Shown: positions 32,601 through 42,286, numbered from the stretch's first letter. The stretch is 64,000 nucleotides of DNA from Caenispirillum bisanense (GCF_900230255.1 NZ_OCNJ01000007.1:62001-126000), one strand, 5' to 3'. Notes: generated from the letters alone by a model not told the origin. A program made the numbers and translations.

Positions 32601-32751
32601 CATGACCGGCCAGCCGCTCGCCGAACGCCGCCTGCTGGAACAATTGCCGGGCGGGGTCGACGCCTTGCTGCGCAAGCCCGTCAGCATCCGCGACCTCAAG
32701 ACCCGCCTGCGCACCCTGCTCGACAGCGACAGCCTGGTGCTGGAGGACTGA
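29665..32751 (+). CDS. Hybrid histidine kinase fused to an NMT1/THI5-like ligand-binding domain
   Basis: Membrane kinase of about 1028 residues. After a signal peptide (RACVAVLLIAALLVLAPAAHA) comes a periplasmic substrate-binding domain of the NMT1/THI5-SsuA type (VLQLRWAPSFQFAGYYAALW, then YYAQAGLDVELRSG). Family members bind pyrimidine thiamin precursors or taurine/nitrate-like ligands. Then follow a membrane helix (MILGIVAVVLAAGLGIAAVG), two PAS domains, HisKA with His near 636 (LIHEISQPMN), an ATPase domain (NLLRNATQAVL, TGLGLSI) and a receiver with Asp near 953 (VVTDLHLPDG). I chose the GTG at 29665, because the first in-frame ATG (29563) lies only 12 bases after the tRNA terminator. Confidence 0.88.
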   Translation: MPPFSVPFERRACVAVLLIAALLVLAPAAHAAEKVVLQLRWAPSFQFAGYYAALWEGYYAQAGLDVELRSGLDAAGNPLSGTREVVEGRADFGIGGSDILLANDQNHRLVVIGSFFQHSGAALFMRDSPDIRTLGDALKKDILRRPGDLTDVELMAMAQAAGFDPPPAAKRGSSRDFFGGKGDGYVGYVISSPFHFAQNGVPARMFRPLDYGVDFYGDSLFTTRRLVQQDPALVDAILRATQRGWEYALTHPDAMVARLSELPQNIAFLDDNRALNRFMVEPVRQLTAWPMVELGHINPDRWRRMHQTLARFGLVSESFAPETFLFDKVRLEMARTERTYMILGIVAVVLAAGLGIAAVGVWALRRVVVRRTRALLDTEQSLQRFIGAVKDYAIALLDEEGRVVSWNDGGTRLFGWHAPEVIGQPFALFHPDDARTEGRPEQEMIQARHDGTTPLDGWRRRRDGSRFQGEGVLAALTTPDGRLRGFLMVVRDVTKRRQAEDRIRFQAHLLNEVRTAIIATDGDGAITYLNRRAEVLFGLSQREALGLPLRALDLLPTEVLAADPDRTADLDVTLRRRDGQMLPGLVSVSRLPGADGASGGLIYSALDQSDRRRMETMLRQASKMAVLGEMSASLIHEISQPMNIIRLLAESAVASLERAPADTDAAALRAMLGGKFGEIVNQAERLVDTFDYIQAFSRRDGGTKEPFAAQAAIVQAVSLFEQQAAKDGMRIDLHLEPETADAVVVGHRNQLDQVLLNLLRNATQAVLSNPGRRRAPPYGTVRVTAAVQVRGDQGELRLVVEDDGPGIPPEVLDHVFEPFFTTKPTGEGTGLGLSICLDIVHDMGGDMGAANRPEGGARFTIFLPLARQPAAAPPAGTAVDQAAAAAAATAAAGGGTDEEAGGARILVVDDEVLAADVIADALRESGYAVTVAHDLGGALAALDAAQPDAVVTDLHLPDGRGEDLLQRLAEDWPQVFTIVMTGQPLAERRLLEQLPGGVDALLRKPVSIRDLKTRLRTLLDSDSLVLED

Positions 32752-32765
32752 CGGCGCCGCCTCCC

Positions 32766-33710
32766 TCAGCGCGAGGCCAGCAGGTCGGCGACCATGGTCG
32801 CCAGCACCTTGGTCTCGCGCGCGCCGCGGCGGGTGACCAGATCGAAGGGCGCCGTATAGGCCGTCGCTTCGGGCAGCAGCGCCTTCAGGCGACCTTGCGC
32901 CACCCACGGCGCGGCGTAGTGCTCCGGCAGGAAGCCGAGGTAGCCGCCCGACAGGATGAGCATGGCCTGCGCCTCCATGTTCTGCACCGTCGCCGCCGCC
33001 GACGATAAGGGCAACCCGACTCGGCGCAGGTCGTTCTGGTGCCAGTAGCCGCGGGCGACGATGCGGCAGGCGCGCACGTCCTCCAGCGTCGGCGCCGGCG
33101 CGTCGAACAGCGGATGGCCGGCGCCGCAGTAGAACGTCTGGCTCTCGGCATAGAGCGGCGCGTATTCCAACCCCGTGACCCGCGTCGGGAAGCTGCCGAC
33201 GGCGATGTCGAGCGCGCCCGCCAGCAGGCGGCGTTCCAGGTCCTGCGGCGCCTCGATGCCGACGTGCAGGTGGACGCGGTGTTCGCGGCCGTTGAAGCGG
33301 GTCAGCGCCCGCACCACCGGGCTCGCCGGGTCGGTGATGGTGGTGTCGACCAGCCCGATCCGCAGGTCGCCGACCAGCTGGCCGCGCACCTGGGCCGCCT
33401 CGCTGCGAAAGGTTTCCGCCGCCGCCAGCAGCCGGCAGGCGGCGTCGTAGACCACCCGCCCCTTGTCGGTCAGGCGGAAGCCGATGCGCCCGCGCTGACA
33501 CAGCTTGACGCCCAGGCGCTGCTCCAGCGCGCTCATGTGGTTGGAGACGGTGGAGCCGGCGACGTTGAGGGTCGCCTGCGCCGCCGAGAAGCCGCCCGCC
33601 TCCACCACGGCCACGAAGACGCGCAGGAGACGGATGTCGACTTCGGTGATCTGACCGATGCTCACGTTCGCAGACTCCCGCGATGACCAGGGGCTCACAT
33701 TGAAGTTCAT
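32766..33710 (-). CDS. LysR-family transcriptional regulator
   Basis: A 314-residue regulator: helix-turn-helix near residues 30-60 (VEAGGFSAAQATLNVAGSTV, then SNHMSALEQRLGVKLCQRG) and a LysR effector domain (LVGDLRIGLVDTT onward). AGGAAAC precedes the ATG at 33710; a GTG at 33665 is also possible. It is divergent from the DDAH-like hydrolase operon, with about 107 bases between the two starts, so it very likely regulates that operon in response to its substrate. Confidence 0.9.
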   Translation of the reverse strand: MNFNVSPWSSRESANVSIGQITEVDIRLLRVFVAVVEAGGFSAAQATLNVAGSTVSNHMSALEQRLGVKLCQRGRIGFRLTDKGRVVYDAACRLLAAAETFRSEAAQVRGQLVGDLRIGLVDTTITDPASPVVRALTRFNGREHRVHLHVGIEAPQDLERRLLAGALDIAVGSFPTRVTGLEYAPLYAESQTFYCGAGHPLFDAPAPTLEDVRACRIVARGYWHQNDLRRVGLPLSSAAATVQNMEAQAMLILSGGYLGFLPEHYAAPWVAQGRLKALLPEATAYTAPFDLVTRRGARETKVLATMVADLLASR

Positions 33711-33817
33711 CAAAGTGAAGTTTCCTGATCCACTATTTTCCGCACGCCGGCCGTCCGCCACCTTCGTGGGCAAGGGCGGGCCACCGCCCACGGTTTGAGC
33801 AATCTGGAGGACCGGGC

Positions 33818-34672
33818 GTGACCTGGAGCGTGGATTCGGAGACGGGTGTCCTGCGGGACGTGCTGCTGTGCGCGCCGGACCATTACGCCTGGCAGCCCAC
33901 CAACACCATCGCCACCGCCTCGCTCGACAGCGGCCGGCCCTATGACGCATCCCAGGCGGCGGCCCAGTTCGGCGAGCTGGTGGATGCCCTGCGGCAGGCC
34001 GACGTCGCCTGCCACTTCCTGAACCGCCTGGAACCCCACCTGCCCTACCAGGTCTATACCCGCGATTCGAGCCAGGTGACCCCCTGGGGCCCGGTGATGA
34101 CGCAGCTGTTCCGGCCGCAGCGGCGGGGCGAATACGCCTCCATCCTCGACTTCTACGGCCGCGACGGGTTCTGGAAGATGGCGACCGCCGGCAGCCTGGA
34201 AGGCGGCGACATCCACATCATCCGCCCCGGCCTGCTGCTGGTCGGCGCCTCGGGCGAGCGCACCACCCTCGACGGCGCCCGCCAGTTCTGCGACTGGTTC
34301 GAGGCCGAGGGCTGGGACGTGCGCGTGCAGCCCTTCGCCGAGCACTTCCTGCACCTCGACGTGCTGTTCTGCATGGCGGCCGACGGGCTCGCCGTCGCCT
34401 GCCCGGACGTGCTGCCCGACGACCTGCTGGACTGGCTGCACGACCGCCAGATCCGCATCGTGCCGGCGACCTACAAGGAGGTCATGCAGATGAGTTGCAA
34501 CGTCCTGGCGCTCGGCAATGATACGGTGATCTCGCCGCGCCACTCCACGGCGCTGAACGCCAGGCTGCGGGCGGAAGGACTGACGGTGCTCGACCCCGAG
34601 CTGGATCTCTTCGCCGCCGGCGGCGGCAGCGTGCATTGCATGACCATGCCGCTGCGGCGCGATCCCCTCTGA
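33818..34672 (+). CDS. DDAH-like amidino-hydrolase
   Basis: A 284-residue enzyme of the guanidino-group modifying superfamily (dimethylarginine dimethylaminohydrolase, arginine deiminase, amidinotransferase). The catalytic set is visible: Glu128 in EGGDIH, His179 in HLDVLFC, and the nucleophile Cys274 in GGGSVHCM. It should hydrolyse a guanidino group, for example of a methylated arginine to citrulline plus an amine. The length fits DDAH. The start is a GTG at 33818 with GGAGG 8 bases upstream. It is the first gene of a rightward operon with an aminotransferase and an ABC transporter. The precise substrate is not shown. Confidence 0.85.
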   Translation: MTWSVDSETGVLRDVLLCAPDHYAWQPTNTIATASLDSGRPYDASQAAAQFGELVDALRQADVACHFLNRLEPHLPYQVYTRDSSQVTPWGPVMTQLFRPQRRGEYASILDFYGRDGFWKMATAGSLEGGDIHIIRPGLLLVGASGERTTLDGARQFCDWFEAEGWDVRVQPFAEHFLHLDVLFCMAADGLAVACPDVLPDDLLDWLHDRQIRIVPATYKEVMQMSCNVLALGNDTVISPRHSTALNARLRAEGLTVLDPELDLFAAGGGSVHCMTMPLRRDPL

Positions 34673-34692
34673 CCGCCGGACACACGCTTCCC

Positions 34693-35889
34693 ATGACCCC
34701 TTCCGACCAGCCGACGACCCCGCCGCTCAACCCGCTGCTCGCCGCCGTGGCGCCGCCGCCCATCGCCGACGCGCAAGGCTGGGTGCGCGGCCTTGCGCCG
34801 GTGCCGGGCCGCCCCCTCATCGACCTGTGCCAGGCCGTGCCGGGCCACCCGCCCGCCGCCGAGCTGGTGGAGCATCTGGCCGCGCGCCTGCACGACCCGG
34901 CCGTCCACAAGTACACCGACATCCTCGGCATGCCGGCCCTGCGCGAGGCGCTGGCGGCCGACATCGGCCGGGTCTACGGCGCCCGCCCGTCGCCCAGCCA
35001 CGTCGCCATCACCGCCGGCTGCAACCAGGCCTTCTGCGCCGCCATGATGGCGCTCGCCAAGGCTGGCGACGAGGTGATCCTGCCGCTGCCGCACTACTTC
35101 AATCATAAGATGTGGCTCGACGCGCTCGGCATTCACGCCGTTCCCCTGCCCTTCCGCCCCGAGGCCGGCGGCGTGCCCGACGTGGACGAGGCGGCCGACC
35201 GCATCGGCCCGCGCACCCGCGCCATCGTCCTCGTCACCCCCAACAACCCGACCGGCGCCGTCTACCCGCCCGAGGTCATCGCCGCCTTCTACGCCCTGGC
35301 GCAGAAGCACGGCATCGCCCTGGTGCTGGACGAGACCTACCGCGACTTCCTGCCCGAGGACCGCCGCCCGCACGCCCTGTTCGACGACCCCGCGTGGCCG
35401 GAGACGCTGGTCCACCTCTACAGTTTCTCCAAGGTCTTTGCCATCACCGGCCACCGCGTCGGCGCCCTGGTCGCGGGGCCGCGCCTGATGGCGTCGGTGG
35501 AGAAGGCCGTCGACTGCGTCGCCATCTGCGCCCCGCGCCTGGGGCAGGAGGCGGCGCTGTTCGGCCTGACGTCCCTGCGCGACTGGGTGGCCGGCAACAC
35601 GCTGCTCATGCGCAGCCGCGCCGCCGCCTTCCGCCAGGCGGTGGAGGGCTTGCAGGGCTGGCGGCTGGTGAGCATCGGCGCCTATTTCGCCTACGTCGAA
35701 CACCCCTTCGAGGGCCGCGCCGCCTACGACGTCGCCCGGTCACTGGCGCAGGAGCAGAGCCTGCTCACCCTGCCCGGCTCCATGTTCGGCGAGGGCCAGG
35801 ACCGCTTCCTGCGCCTCGCCTTCGCCAACGTGCCCGGCGAGGCCGCCGCCACCGTCGCCGCCCGGCTCGCGGCCTTCGCCGAACGCTGA
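34693..35889 (+). CDS. Class I/II PLP-dependent aminotransferase
   Basis: A 398-residue fold-type I aminotransferase. Visible features are ITAGCNQAFCAAMMALAKAG (cofactor region), VTPNNPTGAVYP, the Asp of LVLDETYRDF, and the PLP lysine at about K247 in YSFSKVFAITGHRVG. It should move an amino group from the amino acid released by the preceding hydrolase, or from a related substrate, to a keto acid. It begins 21 bases after the hydrolase gene in the same operon. Confidence 0.9.
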   Translation: MTPSDQPTTPPLNPLLAAVAPPPIADAQGWVRGLAPVPGRPLIDLCQAVPGHPPAAELVEHLAARLHDPAVHKYTDILGMPALREALAADIGRVYGARPSPSHVAITAGCNQAFCAAMMALAKAGDEVILPLPHYFNHKMWLDALGIHAVPLPFRPEAGGVPDVDEAADRIGPRTRAIVLVTPNNPTGAVYPPEVIAAFYALAQKHGIALVLDETYRDFLPEDRRPHALFDDPAWPETLVHLYSFSKVFAITGHRVGALVAGPRLMASVEKAVDCVAICAPRLGQEAALFGLTSLRDWVAGNTLLMRSRAAAFRQAVEGLQGWRLVSIGAYFAYVEHPFEGRAAYDVARSLAQEQSLLTLPGSMFGEGQDRFLRLAFANVPGEAAATVAARLAAFAER

Positions 35890-35930
35890 ACCCAGACAAA
35901 AAACGAAGTCCGAACAGGAGGCTTTTCCCC

Positions 35931-37031
35931 ATGCGCAAGACCACCTACCGCTACGACCCCAGTCGCCGCACCGTGCTGAAGTTCTCCGCCGCCGCCGCCG
36001 CGGCCGGCGTGGTGGCGCTGAAGGCGCCGTCGGTGTTCGCCCAGGACCGCTCCATCAAGGTCGGCACCTACGGCGGCTACTTCGAGGAGAGCTTCCGCAA
36101 GCACATCTTCCCCGAGTTCACCAAGGCGACCGGCATCACCGTCGAGAGCGTGCCGGAGCCGACCGGCGAAGCCTGGCTCGTGCAGCTGGAGCAGGCGGCC
36201 AAGGCCGGCGTCGCCCCCGCCGACGTCAACATGATCGCCCAGGTGCCCATGATCCGCGGCATCCGCGGCGACCTGTGGCAGCGCCTGGACATGGCCAAGA
36301 TGCCCAACGCCGCCAAGGTGTTCGAGGACTACCTGAACACGTACCCCGACGGCGGCGTCGCCGGCGTGCCGGCGGTGGCGTGGTTCATCACGCTGGTGAC
36401 CAACACCGAGACCTACGCCGACGCGCCGCAGAGCTGGAAGTTCTTCTGGGACGGCGCCGGCAAGAACAGCCTCGGACTGCTGGCGCTGGCGTCCAACTCC
36501 TTCATGCTCGACATCGCCGCCAAGACCTACTTCCCCGGCCAGGACGTGCTGAAGAGCGAGGACGGCATCCAGAAGGTGCTCGACAAGATCGCCGAGCTGA
36601 AGCCCAACGTCGCCCTGTGGTACCGCGACGAGGGCCAGTTCCAGAACGCCCTGCAGACCGGCGAAATCCCCGCCGGCCAGTACTACCACGACGTCACCGG
36701 CCTCGCCGCCGCCGACGGCTTCCCCGTGCGCTCCACCTTCCCGCAGGAAGGCGGCGTCGCCGACCGCGGCTCGTGGGCCGTGACCAAGGCCTGCAAGAAG
36801 GTCGAGGAAGCGCAGGTCTTCATCGACTACATGTGCCAGCCGGCGGTTCAGGCGACGCTCGCCCGCAAGGTCGGCACGGCGCCCGTGATCCCGCGCGACC
36901 TCATGGACCTGTCGGCGGAGGAATTCGCCGCCGTCTCCAGCGACACCGCGCCGATCATCCCCGACTACACGCTCTACACCGACAAGGGCGACTGGGTGAA
37001 CGAGCGCTGGACGGCCATGATCACCGGCTGA
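35931..37031 (+). CDS. ABC transporter substrate-binding protein (polyamine/opine type), Tat-exported
   Basis: A 366-residue periplasmic binding protein of the spermidine/putrescine (PotD-like) group. The N-terminus has a twin-arginine signal (SRRTVLKFSAAAAA, cleavage near VFA-QD), so it is folded before export. The mature part begins RSIKVGTYGGYFEESFRKHI and keeps PAVAWFITLVTNT and GSWAVTKACKK. AGGAGG lies 12 bases upstream. It is third in the operon. Given the neighbours, it probably binds a guanidino compound. Confidence 0.9.
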   Translation: MRKTTYRYDPSRRTVLKFSAAAAAAGVVALKAPSVFAQDRSIKVGTYGGYFEESFRKHIFPEFTKATGITVESVPEPTGEAWLVQLEQAAKAGVAPADVNMIAQVPMIRGIRGDLWQRLDMAKMPNAAKVFEDYLNTYPDGGVAGVPAVAWFITLVTNTETYADAPQSWKFFWDGAGKNSLGLLALASNSFMLDIAAKTYFPGQDVLKSEDGIQKVLDKIAELKPNVALWYRDEGQFQNALQTGEIPAGQYYHDVTGLAAADGFPVRSTFPQEGGVADRGSWAVTKACKKVEEAQVFIDYMCQPAVQATLARKVGTAPVIPRDLMDLSAEEFAAVSSDTAPIIPDYTLYTDKGDWVNERWTAMITG

Positions 37032-37135
37032 CGGCACCCCGGCGCCCCGCCCCGCCATGACCGGCCCGCTGCCGGCGCGGCGGCGGCGGGGCGCCGGGCC
37101 GTCCCCTGCCCCCTTACCTCCGTTCCGGACCCGCC

Positions 37136-38196
<1,061 letters not shown>

Positions 38197-38200
<4 letters not shown>

Positions 38201-39051
38201 GCCTGCAAACCCGACCCCGCGGCCTTCTCCAGCACCTGCCCATGGCCGGGCCGGCGCTGGTGCTGACGGTCTTCTTCCTGGTGCCCTTCGGCATCATGGT
38301 GGCCTACAGCTTCTTCCACCGCGTCGAGGGCGGCTTCTACGAGCCGGCCTTCGAGCTGGCCAACTACGCCCGTTTCCTGACGCCGCTGTTCCTCGGCGTG
38401 CTCGGCTTCTCCTTGACCGTCTGCGCGCTGGCGGCGGTGCTGTGCACGGCGGCGGCGGTGCCCTTCACGTGGTTCCTCGCGCGCCTCTCGCCCCGCGGGC
38501 AGACGGCGTGGCTGGTGTTCATCCTGTCGGTGCTGTCGCTGTCGGAGGTCATCATCGGCTTCGCGTGGTCGACCCTGCTGTCGCGCTCGGCCGGCATCTC
38601 CAACCTGTTCGTGGCGCTCGGCCTGATCGAGACGCCGCAGGCCTATTCGCCGAGCTTCCTCGCCCTGCTGCTCGGCATGTGCTTCATCACCTTCCCCTAT
38701 ACGGTGCTGGTGCTCTACCCGAGCGTCACCCGTCTCGACCCCGAGGTGACGGAGGCCGCCCGCACGCTCGGCGCCTCGCCGCTGCGCACGTTCTTCACGG
38801 TGGTGGTGCCGTCGCTGCGCCAGGCGGTGCTGGCGACGCTGGTGCTGGTGTTCGTCTTCACGCTCGGTGTCTACGTCCTGCCGCAGTTGCTGGGCGAGCC
38901 GCAGCACTGGACGCTGTCGGTCTTCATCACCGACCAGGCCATCTACCAGAGCAACATCCCCTTCGCGGCCGCCGTCGCCGTGTTCCTCATGCTGGTGAGC
39001 CTGGCGCTCATCGGACTCACCCTGCTGGCCGGCGGAGGCCGCAAGCCATGA
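38197..39051 (+). CDS. ABC transporter permease 1 (PotB-like)
   Basis: A 284-residue inner-membrane permease with six or seven hydrophobic segments and the cytoplasmic EAA loop (EAARTLGASPLRTFFTVVVP). It forms half of the transmembrane channel. ATG at 38197 overlaps the ATPase stop, and its own stop overlaps the next permease, so expression is coupled. Confidence 0.92.
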
Positions 39052-39860
39052 CCGACCGCCGCACGCGCATCTTCCGCGCCGTCTACATGGGGCTGATCGC
39101 CCTGTTCCTCGCCGCCCCGGTGATCGTGGTGGCAGGGGTCAGCCTCAACCAGCCGCGCCGCCTGCTGTTCCCGCCGCAGGGCCTGTCGTTGCGCTGGTAC
39201 GGCGAGCTGTTCACCGACCCGACGTGGCTGAACGCGCTGAAGAACAGCCTCATCGTCGCCGCCAATGCCTCGGTCCTGTCGGTCGCCATCGCGCTGCCGC
39301 TGGCGTGGTTCCTGTGGCGCTGGCGGGTGGCCTATGCCAAGCCGCTGTTCCTCATGGGCATCGCGCCCTTCATGCTGCCGCCGGTCATCACCGCGCTCGG
39401 GTTCCTCATCTTCTGGAACACGGTCGGCTTCTACGGGCAGATCTGGGCGACCATCATCAGCCACGGCATCTTCTTCGTGACGCTGCCGCTGGTGAACATC
39501 TCGCTCGGGCTCGACAGCCTGTCGAAGGAGCAGGTGGAGGCCGCCCGCACGCTGGGCGCCGACGAGAAGACGGTGTTCCGCACCGTCGTCCTGCCGACGG
39601 TGACACCCTACGTGCTGGCGGGCCTCGCCTTCGTCTTCGTGCTCAGCCTGAACGAGTACATCGTCGCCTACATGGTGGCCGGCTTCACGGTGGAGACGTT
39701 GCCCATCAAGATCTTCAACAGCCTGCGCTACGGCTATACGCCGGTGATGGCGGTGGTGGCGGTGCTGTTCGTCGCCGTGGCGGCCCTGCTGTTCGGCCTG
39801 ACCGCCCGCAAGGGACGGTTGCTGAAGCTGCTGGGCTCGGCGCGGCCGGAGCGGCGATAG
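39048..39860 (+). CDS. ABC transporter permease 2 (PotC-like)
   Basis: A 270-residue inner-membrane permease with six hydrophobic segments and the EAA loop EAARTLGADEKTVFRTVVLP. Together with permease 1 it completes the importer. It is the last gene of the operon; a minus-strand gene follows within 10 bases. Confidence 0.92.
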   Translation: MTDRRTRIFRAVYMGLIALFLAAPVIVVAGVSLNQPRRLLFPPQGLSLRWYGELFTDPTWLNALKNSLIVAANASVLSVAIALPLAWFLWRWRVAYAKPLFLMGIAPFMLPPVITALGFLIFWNTVGFYGQIWATIISHGIFFVTLPLVNISLGLDSLSKEQVEAARTLGADEKTVFRTVVLPTVTPYVLAGLAFVFVLSLNEYIVAYMVAGFTVETLPIKIFNSLRYGYTPVMAVVAVLFVAVAALLFGLTARKGRLLKLLGSARPERR

Positions 39861-39868
39861 CGGCCCGG

Positions 39869-40147
39869 TCAGTGGTGCCGCAGGGCATCGATCAGGTCGG
39901 TCTTCTTCATCCTGGACCGCCCCTCGATCCCCACCTTTTTAGCCTGCTGGTAGAGGTCGTCCTTGCTCCAGTCCTCGTAGGCGCCGTGGCGGCCGCCCTT
40001 GGCCGCCGGTTCCGACTTGCCGCCGCCCGTCTTGCTCCTGGCCTGGGCGTTGGCGATGCGGGCCGCCTTTTCCTTGCTGGCACCCTGATCGCGGATCGCC
40101 TCGTAGGTCTTGTCGTCCTTGATCTGCTTGCCGTGGTTCTCGACCAT
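39869..40147 (-). CDS. DUF7218 / Rho-N-like small protein
   Basis: A 92-residue, very basic protein. It begins MVENHGKQIKDDKTYEAIRD, continues ASKEKAARIANAQARSKTGG, and ends with a Rho N-terminal-like motif (KVGIEGRSRMKKTDLIDALR). Homologues I recall are small, widespread and uncharacterised, sometimes annotated as Rho termination factor-like. It probably binds nucleic acid. GAGGAGG precedes the ATG. It converges on the transporter operon. Confidence 0.8.
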   Translation of the reverse strand: MVENHGKQIKDDKTYEAIRDQGASKEKAARIANAQARSKTGGGKSEPAAKGGRHGAYEDWSKDDLYQQAKKVGIEGRSRMKKTDLIDALRHH

Positions 40148-40272
40148 GACGGACCTCCTCGGTTTGCCATTGCTGCCATAACGCCGCAGACCCGCGCCGG
40201 CTGCCGGTTGCACGGCGGCGGCCGGCGCGGTATGACGCACCTCCTTGCGCGCACCACCGAGGCTTGTTCTTC

Positions 40273-40674
40273 ATGTCAGACGATCGTTACCGCCGCGGAC
40301 TCGACCGGCTGCGCACGCTGCACGACGTGGTCGGCGACGGTTTCCTCGACGACCTGCGCGCCATCGCGCCCGATTTCGCCCGCATGGTGGTGGAATTCCC
40401 CTACGGCGACCTGCACACCCGCCCCGGCCTGTCGGCCCGCGACCGCCAGCTGACCATCGTGTCGGCGCTCGCCGCCCAGGGGACGGCGCCGAAGGAACTG
40501 AAGATCCACATCCGCGCCGCCCTCAACGCCGGCCTGACCCGCGACGAGTTGGTGGAAGCTTTCATGCAGCTGGCCCCCTACACCGGCTTCCCGCTGGCGC
40601 TGGAGGCCCTGTTCGCCCTGAAGCAGGTGTGCGCCGAACACGCCCAGAGCGCCGAACCGGCGAAGGAGGACTGA
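40273..40674 (+). CDS. Carboxymuconolactone decarboxylase-family protein
   Basis: A 133-residue protein of the CMD/AhpD superfamily: LSARDRQLTIVSALAAQGTA, then IHIRAALNAGLTRDELVEAF and PYTGFPLALEAL. It has the His of the IH position and no Cys-x-x-Cys, so it is the decarboxylase-like rather than the peroxidase (AhpD) type. It may act on a lactone or be a redox-neutral relative; no pathway is adjacent. A TTG nine bases upstream is in frame, but the ATG is preferred. The next small gene starts two bases after its stop. Confidence 0.85.
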   Translation: MSDDRYRRGLDRLRTLHDVVGDGFLDDLRAIAPDFARMVVEFPYGDLHTRPGLSARDRQLTIVSALAAQGTAPKELKIHIRAALNAGLTRDELVEAFMQLAPYTGFPLALEALFALKQVCAEHAQSAEPAKED

Positions 40675-40676
40675 CC

Positions 40677-40913
40677 ATGTCGGCCAACGGACGCTTCATC
40701 GGCCGCGCCCTGCAGGCGGGCGGCGTTCTCGTCCTGGCGGGATTCCTGGCGCGGGCGGCCTATTCGGCGGCGCACATGGATGCAGCCGCCTCGCTCGGCA
40801 CCCAGGCCACCGTCTTCGTCTTCGCGCTGCTGCCGGGGCTGGTGGTCGGCGGCATGCTGATCTGGGCCGGCGCCGGCGTGGTGAAGCGCAACACCCCGCC
40901 GCCCGACGCCTGA
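40677..40913 (+). CDS. Small two-helix membrane protein
   Basis: A 78-residue protein with two hydrophobic segments (ALQAGGVLVLAGFLARAAYS and TVFVFALLPGLVVGGMLIWA) and a short Pro-rich tail. It follows the CMD-family gene by two bases, so the two are co-transcribed. AAGGAGGA lies at the end of the preceding gene. Function unknown. Confidence 0.75.
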   Translation: MSANGRFIGRALQAGGVLVLAGFLARAAYSAAHMDAAASLGTQATVFVFALLPGLVVGGMLIWAGAGVVKRNTPPPDA

Positions 40914-40923
40914 GCCGCCGCCG

Positions 40924-41481
40924 CTACAGCGCCGGCACCCGCAGGTTGGAGAACGGCGTCAGCGCCGGCATGGGCTGCACCGCCGCCCCCTCCAGCGCCT
41001 GATAAAGGCAGGCGCACAGAAGCGCGTCCTCCAGCGCCCCGTGCACCGCCGTGGTGCGCCCGAGGCCGAAGGCGCCGCAGCAGGCATCCAGCGACGACGG
41101 CCGGCCGGGGAACAGGCCGCGCCAACTCTTCATGGTGCAATGGAGCGCCCAGGCGGGTGGCGGGAAGCCGGCCAGGGCGAATTCCTGGCGCAGCATGCGG
41201 TCGTCGAAGCCGACGTTGTGGCCGACCACCACCGCGTCGCCGATGAAGTCCCACACCTCGGCGGCGTGGTCGGCGAAGGGCGGCTGGTCGGCCAGGAAGG
41301 CGTCGGACAGGCCGTGCGCCTTGTAGGCCGCCCAATGGTTCCGCCGCCCCGGATTGAACACCAGGTGCAGCACGGCGCCGAAGCGGTGGTCGAGCAGTTC
41401 CACCGCCGCCAGGCTCACCACCCGGTCGGCGTGGCTGGTGCCGGTGGTTTCCGTGTCGACGACGACGACCCGCCGCGCCAC
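40924..41481 (-). CDS. DnaQ-like 3'-5' exonuclease (DEDDh)
   Basis: A 185-residue exonuclease. The DEDDh residues are present: Asp9 and Glu11 (VVDTETTGTS), Asp in GHNVGFDD (about residue 93), and His/Asp in HGALEDALL (about 148-153). It should remove nucleotides from 3' ends in DNA repair or replication editing, or in RNA processing. It lies downstream of the enoyl-CoA hydratase gene by 4 bases and is probably co-transcribed with it. It is shorter than DNA polymerase III epsilon and is a stand-alone member. Confidence 0.88.
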   Translation of the reverse strand: MARRVVVVDTETTGTSHADRVVSLAAVELLDHRFGAVLHLVFNPGRRNHWAAYKAHGLSDAFLADQPPFADHAAEVWDFIGDAVVVGHNVGFDDRMLRQEFALAGFPPPAWALHCTMKSWRGLFPGRPSSLDACCGAFGLGRTTAVHGALEDALLCACLYQALEGAAVQPMPALTPFSNLRVPAL

Positions 41482-41485
41482 CGGC

Positions 41486-42286
41486 TCAGCGCCCTTCCCA
41501 CACGGGGTCGCGCTTGGCGAGGAAGGCGTCGATGCCCTCCTCGGCGTCGCGGGCGAGCATGTTGCGGGTCATGACCTCGCTGGCATAGGCGTAGGCCTCG
41601 GCCAGCGGCATCTCCAGTTGGCGGTAGAAGGCTTCCTTGCCGATGGCGAGCGTCAGCGGCGACTTGCCGGCGATGGTGCGCGCCATGCCCATGACGGCCT
41701 CGTCCAGTTCCGCCGCCGGCACCACGTCGTTGACGAGGCCGGCGAGCATGGCTTCCTCGGCGCCGATGGGGCGGCCGGACAGCAACATCTCCATGGCCTT
41801 CTTGCGGCCGACGGCGCGCGACAGGGCGACCATGGGGGTCGAGCAGAACAGGCCGATGTTGACGCCGGGCGTGGCGAACTTGGCCTCTTCCGCCGCATAG
41901 GCGAGATCGCAGCTGGCCACCAGCTGACAGCCGGCCGCCGTGGCCATGGCATGGACGCGGGCGATGACCGGCTTGGGCAGGGTGACGATGGACATCATCA
42001 GCTTCGAGCACTGCTCGAACAGCGCCGCATAGGCCTCGCGGCCGGGGTTGGCGCGCACTTCCTTGAGGTCGTGGCCGGCGCAGAAAGCCGGACCGTTGGC
42101 GGCCAGCACCACCACCTTGACCGCCGGATCGGCCTTCACCGCATCCAGTTCCGCCTGCAACGCCGCCATGAGGCCCACCGACAGGGCGTTGCGCGCCTGC
42201 GGGCGGTTGAGCGTCAGCGTCGCGATGCCGTCGGCGTCGTGGCGCAGCAGGATGGCATCGGAAGCGGAAGCGGCGGCGGCGGTCAT
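41486..42286 (-). CDS. Enoyl-CoA hydratase/isomerase family protein
   Basis: A 266-residue crotonase-fold enzyme. The oxyanion-hole motifs are visible as FCAGHDLKEV (about residues 68-78) and ATAAGCQLVASCDLAYA (about 114-130). It resembles the ECHDC3 branch and may act in fatty-acid or branched-chain acyl-CoA degradation. CAGGAG precedes the ATG at 42286. A LiuR-like operator lies 68 bases upstream, and a thioesterase gene diverges across it, which supports an acyl-CoA role. Confidence 0.88.
   Translation of the reverse strand: MTAAAASASDAILLRHDADGIATLTLNRPQARNALSVGLMAALQAELDAVKADPAVKVVVLAANGPAFCAGHDLKEVRANPGREAYAALFEQCSKLMMSIVTLPKPVIARVHAMATAAGCQLVASCDLAYAAEEAKFATPGVNIGLFCSTPMVALSRAVGRKKAMEMLLSGRPIGAEEAMLAGLVNDVVPAAELDEAVMGMARTIAGKSPLTLAIGKEAFYRQLEMPLAEAYAYASEVMTRNMLARDAEEGIDAFLAKRDPVWEGR

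Noticed and set aside
29632-33501. A 1289-codon open frame on the minus strand opposite the NMT1-type kinase
   Set aside because: It lies antisense to a clear multi-domain kinase, has a composition rich in His, Gln, Ala and Gly with no domain, and results from the strong GC bias.
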